Positions 60,621 through 64,000 of a DNA stretch of 64,000 nt are shown piece by piece (position 1 is the first letter of the stretch; each line of letters opens with the position of its first letter). Position numbers and translations under genes: made by a program. The notes under the pieces were generated by a model, which saw only the letters and a program-made list of their open reading frames with translations, did not search any database and was not told where the DNA came from. Origin of the DNA: Altericroceibacterium spongiae (GTDB lineage Bacteria; Pseudomonadota; Alphaproteobacteria; Sphingomonadales; Sphingomonadaceae); assembly GCF_003610805.1 (NCBI RefSeq), contig NZ_RAPF01000002.1, positions 62,001-126,000 on the forward strand, read 5' to 3'.

Positions 60621-61011
60621 GGTGCCCGCCCCGCGCACGTCGAATGGAACCCTCCCCCTCCAGCTGGCGACGGCGGCCGCGATCCTGTTTTCGTTCGGCG
60701 GTATCGCCCTTGCCGCCCTGGCCAATAGCCCGGCCGACGGCGGACGGGGCGGTGCCATCGCTGTCGCGCTCACCTTCTTCATGCTGTTCATGGGCCGCGG
60801 GACAGCCGAGCAGGCTGCGGAGACGGCATTGCCGCCCAGTGGCGACCCGGTGGAGGATCTGCGGCGCGAGTTCGATCCGACCAAGGCGGCAGTCAACGCC
60901 ATGCTCGACTGGAGCAATAAGGAGAAGCGCTATCTTGCCGCATCCAGCGTGATCGGCACGCTTGTCTGGGGCTTCGGCGACCTCCTCGCCGCGTGGCTTT
61001 GCGCGGCTTAA
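60610..61011 (+). CDS. two-helix membrane protein, third of the trio
   Basis: A 133-residue inner-membrane protein with two helices near the amino end (about 18-40 and 47-65, LATAAAILFSFGGIALAALA; AIAVALTFFMLFMG) and a third near the carboxyl end (SVIGTLVWGFGDLLAAWL). It overlaps the second gene by 11 nt, which suggests joint expression. The function is unknown. Confidence 0.65.
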   Translation: MATKVPAPRTSNGTLPLQLATAAAILFSFGGIALAALANSPADGGRGGAIAVALTFFMLFMGRGTAEQAAETALPPSGDPVEDLRREFDPTKAAVNAMLDWSNKEKRYLAASSVIGTLVWGFGDLLAAWLCAA

Positions 61012-61018
61012 GCCGCGC
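61001..61018 (+). terminator. palindrome over the stop of the trio
   Basis: GCGCGGCTTAAGCCGCGC is an 18-bp perfect palindrome that includes the stop codon of the preceding gene. It could fold into a stem with a very short loop and act as a transcription end; no T-run follows, so support is moderate. Confidence 0.45.
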
Positions 61019-61387
61019 TTCGGGTGTGCGCGAAGTTGTTCCCCATTTGGACCGCTGTGATCGACCACTTCCCCGCCCGATTTCTGACGGCAAAGACCTT
61101 GGTTTCACGCAGATTTCCTAGCCCAAACCGGGCTTGAGGAGAAGAGTCGAGGATGCATGCTTGATCTCACCCGGGACCGAATTGGTAACAGATAGCCATC
61201 GCGTTGAGGCAAACTGCGGGAGTTCTATGGGCCTCTGCGAGGTGGTGATCGTGCATCAACTGAGGCGCCGAATTGCTGTCAGAAGCTCTACATAGCGAAT
61301 AGCAAGAAAATGGGCAGGAGCTGTTAGCCGTCCTTGATGTCCGATCAGAGTGAACGGAGATATCCGGCTTAAGTCGGTTGCGGTAGT
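61012..61387. other. intergenic region between convergent operons
   Basis: 376 bases between the hypothetical trio and the minus-strand oxidative cluster. Apart from the palindrome at its left edge I find no gene, repeat or RNA. Confidence 0.4.
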
Positions 61388-62281
61388 CTACGCATACGCC
61401 TTAACAGTGCTGCGTCGACTATTCTCATACCGCATCAAGATGATCAGACGACAAGTACGTCCGTTGCGATCACCCGACACGTGAGGCAACCCTCGGTTCA
61501 GGTCGATTCCTCCATCTAGTGACTGCATTCCGTCATAGATTAAAAGCTCGCCTGATGCGGAGGCATAGACGTCGGCAAGGCCAAACCGGGCGACGAATTC
61601 GCTTTCATCGATCCGGCCGCTTTTACCGAGATCGCCAGCGACGAGAGTTGGGAAAAACAGCGTCCCGCGCGCTTCGTGCCCGGAGCTGGCCTCGGCGAAG
61701 AATGAGCATATCGCACTTTCCATGGCTCCATAATATTCGTCGGCATGGATGTGTGGAGTGAGGACTAGCGGTCCAGATGTGGGGTCCTTGTTGACCACCA
61801 TTGTCAGCTGCTCGACTGCGAGACCATTACCCGCTTGATCGGCCAGAAACGCGGTGTCACTCAGTGCACGCGTGAGCAGTTTAGCCAGAGGGCCGCTTCC
61901 TCTATTCCGGTCGGCCAAATCGCATAACCAGTCCGCACACCCAATATGGGAGGATCGCTCTGCATATTTGCGAATCCACCAGGTCAGCCTAAAGCTGCCA
62001 AGTGGAGCACTTTTGAGGCCGCACGCTCTTACTACGGCATCCCGGTCGCGCAGAGTGAATGGCCGTTCTTCGTCGCTATCGTCGGTAAAAAGCCAGCTGC
62101 TCCCGGCGGGCATTCGCAAGCTGTCGAGCAGATCGAGTGGCCATGCTGGAGCTTCGAACAGTGCCAAAAGCCGATCTTCAGCGAGCGGTGTTTCGATTCG
62201 AAGTAGCCGCACCTTTTCATCGGTAGCCATGCCTTCGCGCGCACCATGCTCGAAGCTGCTATAGGTTCTAACAAAATCCAC
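61388..62281 (-). CDS. putative HxD...H oxygenase-like protein
   Basis: A 297-residue protein of no named family known to me. Residues H179-x-D181 (TPHIHADEYYG) and H267 (LPHVSGDRN), followed by R278, follow the order expected of 2-oxoglutarate/Fe(II) oxygenases (HxD, distal H, Arg anchor), and the segment GTLFFPTLVAGD fits the strand between. The N-terminal 100 residues are unassigned. It starts 3 nt after the VOC gene and is the last gene of the minus-strand cluster, which also includes a GMC oxidoreductase. The oxygenase call is inference from motif spacing. Confidence 0.5.
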   Translation of the reverse strand: MDFVRTYSSFEHGAREGMATDEKVRLLRIETPLAEDRLLALFEAPAWPLDLLDSLRMPAGSSWLFTDDSDEERPFTLRDRDAVVRACGLKSAPLGSFRLTWWIRKYAERSSHIGCADWLCDLADRNRGSGPLAKLLTRALSDTAFLADQAGNGLAVEQLTMVVNKDPTSGPLVLTPHIHADEYYGAMESAICSFFAEASSGHEARGTLFFPTLVAGDLGKSGRIDESEFVARFGLADVYASASGELLIYDGMQSLDGGIDLNRGLPHVSGDRNGRTCRLIILMRYENSRRSTVKAYA

Positions 62282-62284
62282 AGT

Positions 62285-62779
62285 CTAGGCCAGATCCGCA
62301 CTGGCGCGTTTGCCCATGTCCGAAGCGTCGAATTGCCTTGAATGCCAGCAGAATTCGAGCTGCAGATTATTGGGGTCGAAGAAGAAGATCGAATCCGCGT
62401 GACCGAGGTCGATGATGTCCGAAACCTCTATACCTAGATTGCCGAGCGCCTTTTGACGCGATGCCAGTTCGTCGCGAGTTTCCACCTTGAACGAGAAGTG
62501 GAACATCCCTGCGGGCGTGCCGAGAGCTTCGTTGATCCCGGTCGGAAAATCCTCGGGAATGTCGTGCACGCCCTTGGATTCCATGAACACGAAATATGTA
62601 TCCACACCGATATCGAAGTAGACTTGGCGCACCCTTCCTCCTTGGCCAATCTCGGTAACGTGATCGGCAACTACTGGGAAGCCGAGAATCCCGGTGTAAA
62701 AGGCGATGGTCGTTTCCATATCGTGGGTCGCGACACCGACATGTGACATTCCGCGATTCGGGGGTGAGAGGACGTTCAT
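62285..62779 (-). CDS. VOC/glyoxalase-family protein
   Basis: A 164-residue vicinal-oxygen-chelate protein. GMSHVGVATHDMETTIAFYT is the typical first beta-alpha-beta unit with a metal His, and FHFSFKVETRD and LEFCW hold the second-half ligands (H94-type, E near the end). These enzymes include glyoxalases and extradiol dioxygenases. The start at 62779 avoids overlap with the GMC gene. It lies between the GMC oxidoreductase and the oxygenase-like gene. Confidence 0.88.
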   Translation of the reverse strand: MNVLSPPNRGMSHVGVATHDMETTIAFYTGILGFPVVADHVTEIGQGGRVRQVYFDIGVDTYFVFMESKGVHDIPEDFPTGINEALGTPAGMFHFSFKVETRDELASRQKALGNLGIEVSDIIDLGHADSIFFFDPNNLQLEFCWHSRQFDASDMGKRASADLA

Positions 62780-62781
62780 TT

Positions 62782-64000
62782 TCAGACTGACTCCGCAAGA
62801 TGATCCGCAAGTCGTAGCGTACACTGCATGACCGTAAAGGTTGGATTGGCCCAGCCGACCCTTGGAAAGATACTGCCACCCGCCACGTAAAGATTGTCGA
62901 CACCGAATACGCGGGCGTTGCGGTCAACAACACCTTGTTCGGCGTTGACGGCCATGCGCGTCGTACCCAGTTGATGGTTGGAATGCAGGATAAGCTCCGG
63001 TCCGATGTCGGCCGGGTGGAGTTCACGAACGAAACGTCCATGGCCGGCACGAGCGAGCGCCCCAGACAGCGTGTTGGCGATAGCGGCAAACTCCTCGACA
63101 TCCTTTTCGGCAATGCGCCAATCCAGGACCAACTGACGCACTCCGCTGCTATCGCAGCAGTCCCCGAGAAAAACCCTGCTTTTGATAATCGGCGACTGCT
63201 CAAAAAAGATGCCGAGCTTGGGAACGGCGTCTTCGGCCATGGCAGGCGTGCGGAAAAAGTGAGCTCGTGCGTTGAGGTTCGCCGCGCACGCATGAAGCGC
63301 GACGTTCACTGTTGCAGGCGAGCCATCGCGCAGAGTGCCGGTAGTCGCGTAAGCGCTCAACGCGCTGTCGGTCGCCAGTTCGAACCCTGGAACCATGAGG
63401 TGCGGATGCTCGCAGAAGCAGGAACCGACCATCCCTTCATCATTGCCGACGCCAGAAGGGTTCCGGCTTTGCGATGCCAACATCAGACGCGGCGTCTCCA
63501 AGCCCCCTGATGCTAGTACGAAAATGCCTCCGCGAACGTCGAAGCGTGTTCCGTCAGCAGCCATGCAGGTGATCGCTTCTACTTCGTTCTGCGCGTACGT
63601 CAGCAAGATCTCAATTGCGCGTGCGCCTGTCAGGACGGTGATTTCAGCGCTTCGCGCCAGATCTTGAGACCAGTTGTCGGCCATACGCACGATGGGCTTA
63701 CTGAAGCGCCAATATCGCAGATCGACCCCGTGAGGAGACAGTTGCTTGCGCAGTGCTGCCGGTATATCCATCAGGTTGGGATCAAAGTCAGCGCTCGCAA
63801 CGTTGAGCAATGACGCGGCTTCATCCGCGTAGATGGCTAGTTCGTCAAATTCGATCGGCCAACCGCAAAGCTCTGTTCCAGTGCCGATCGCAAAGTCGCG
63901 ATGATCAAGTGGCGCGATATATCCGGCCCAGACAGAGCTAGACCCTCCTAAACGAAAATCGCGGATCTCGCCTAGTGGATAGGGCAGCCCAGCAACCTCA
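62782..64000 (-). CDS. GMC-family oxidoreductase (5' end beyond the window)
   Basis: The reading frame stays open to the right edge, so only the carboxyl 406 residues are seen. Near the edge, LGGSSSVWAGYIAPLDHRDF is the FAD-adjacent GMC motif, and the C-terminal part holds SNHQLGTTRM with the catalytic His and GWANPTFTVMQ with the catalytic Asn. GMC enzymes oxidise alcohols, sugars or sterols with FAD. It is the first visible gene of the cluster; upstream genes may lie outside the window. Confidence 0.9.
   Translation of the reverse strand, partial: EVAGLPYPLGEIRDFRLGGSSSVWAGYIAPLDHRDFAIGTGTELCGWPIEFDELAIYADEAASLLNVASADFDPNLMDIPAALRKQLSPHGVDLRYWRFSKPIVRMADNWSQDLARSAEITVLTGARAIEILLTYAQNEVEAITCMAADGTRFDVRGGIFVLASGGLETPRLMLASQSRNPSGVGNDEGMVGSCFCEHPHLMVPGFELATDSALSAYATTGTLRDGSPATVNVALHACAANLNARAHFFRTPAMAEDAVPKLGIFFEQSPIIKSRVFLGDCCDSSGVRQLVLDWRIAEKDVEEFAAIANTLSGALARAGHGRFVRELHPADIGPELILHSNHQLGTTRMAVNAEQGVVDRNARVFGVDNLYVAGGSIFPRVGWANPTFTVMQCTLRLADHLAESV

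Noticed and set aside
61012-61110. Possible minus-strand coding remnant after the trio palindrome
   Set aside because: The translated text shows no recognisable domain and the frame is short; transposase origin was considered but not supported.
1-64000. CRISPR array, rRNA, tRNA or intact insertion sequence
   Set aside because: No regularly spaced repeats, cloverleaf-like segment, rRNA signature or transposase with terminal repeats was seen on either strand.

Overview
The window looks like a piece of a Sphingomonadales (Sphingobium/Novosphingobium-type) alphaproteobacterial genome. The evidence is uniformly GC-rich DNA, a TrbK-alt/TrbL/TrbF/TrbG/TrbI/DUF2274 conjugation block, a SapC-linked giant haemagglutinin locus, MocR and Rrf2 cassettes, and a ZnuD-like receptor. 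The species and replicon (chromosome, megaplasmid or integrated element) cannot be decided from the sequence alone.

Layout. (1) 1-4948: the distal end of a trb conjugative type IV secretion operon. (2) 5067-8805: a small hypothetical gene, a LysR regulator, and an Rrf2 / thioredoxin-reductase-like / methyltransferase cassette. (3) 8875-11409: the remnant of an apparent FAD-oxidase gene, a Fur/Zur-like palindrome and a His-rich ZnuD-like TonB receptor. (4) 11637-14601: a nitric-oxide defence block with an NsrR-like repressor divergent from truncated haemoglobin, a DUF1971 protein, flavohaemoglobin and a CopD-like membrane protein; two near-identical operators lie in the divergent promoter. (5) 14641-20761: Rnk, an MreB paralogue, an XRE-SulP pair, a ParD-like/zeta toxin-antitoxin pair and a nucleoside deaminase. 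(6) 20831-29434: an accessory metabolic island with a free-amino-acid-type 2OG dioxygenase, cupins, a DsbA/GST-kappa isomerase, a thioesterase, a hydrolase, two LysE exporters, a truncated DJ-1/PfpI gene, a MocR regulator with a perfect 20-bp palindrome, and an EamA exporter.

(7) 31279-58055 is the centrepiece: a two-partner secretion locus that appears to carry its own energy-transducing apparatus. On the minus strand are TonB, a free-standing STN+TonB-C periplasmic protein, an ECF sigma factor and a FecR-type anti-sigma factor. On the plus strand are an AraC regulator, a TpsB/ShlB transporter, a DUF2341-LamG-ExbB fusion, ExbD, a tiny membrane protein, a second TonB-like protein, a porin, a small secreted protein, a 41-codon overlapping ORF, a 4,116-residue haemagglutinin-type adhesin with no visible cysteine, SapC, an OmpH/Skp-like chaperone, two very small membrane proteins and a TonB-C-like secreted protein. 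Most junctions are 4-nt overlaps or very short, so this reads as one co-expressed machine that makes, escorts, exports and perhaps energises or releases the giant adhesin. The ECF/FecR/STN module is the likely switch.

(8) 58075-61011: HU, an endonuclease/exonuclease/phosphatase-fold protein and a trio of uncharacterised genes. (9) 61388-64000: an oxidative mini-cluster on the minus strand (HxD...H oxygenase-like protein, VOC protein, GMC oxidoreductase) that runs off the right edge. No rRNA, tRNA, CRISPR array or intact insertion sequence was recognised.
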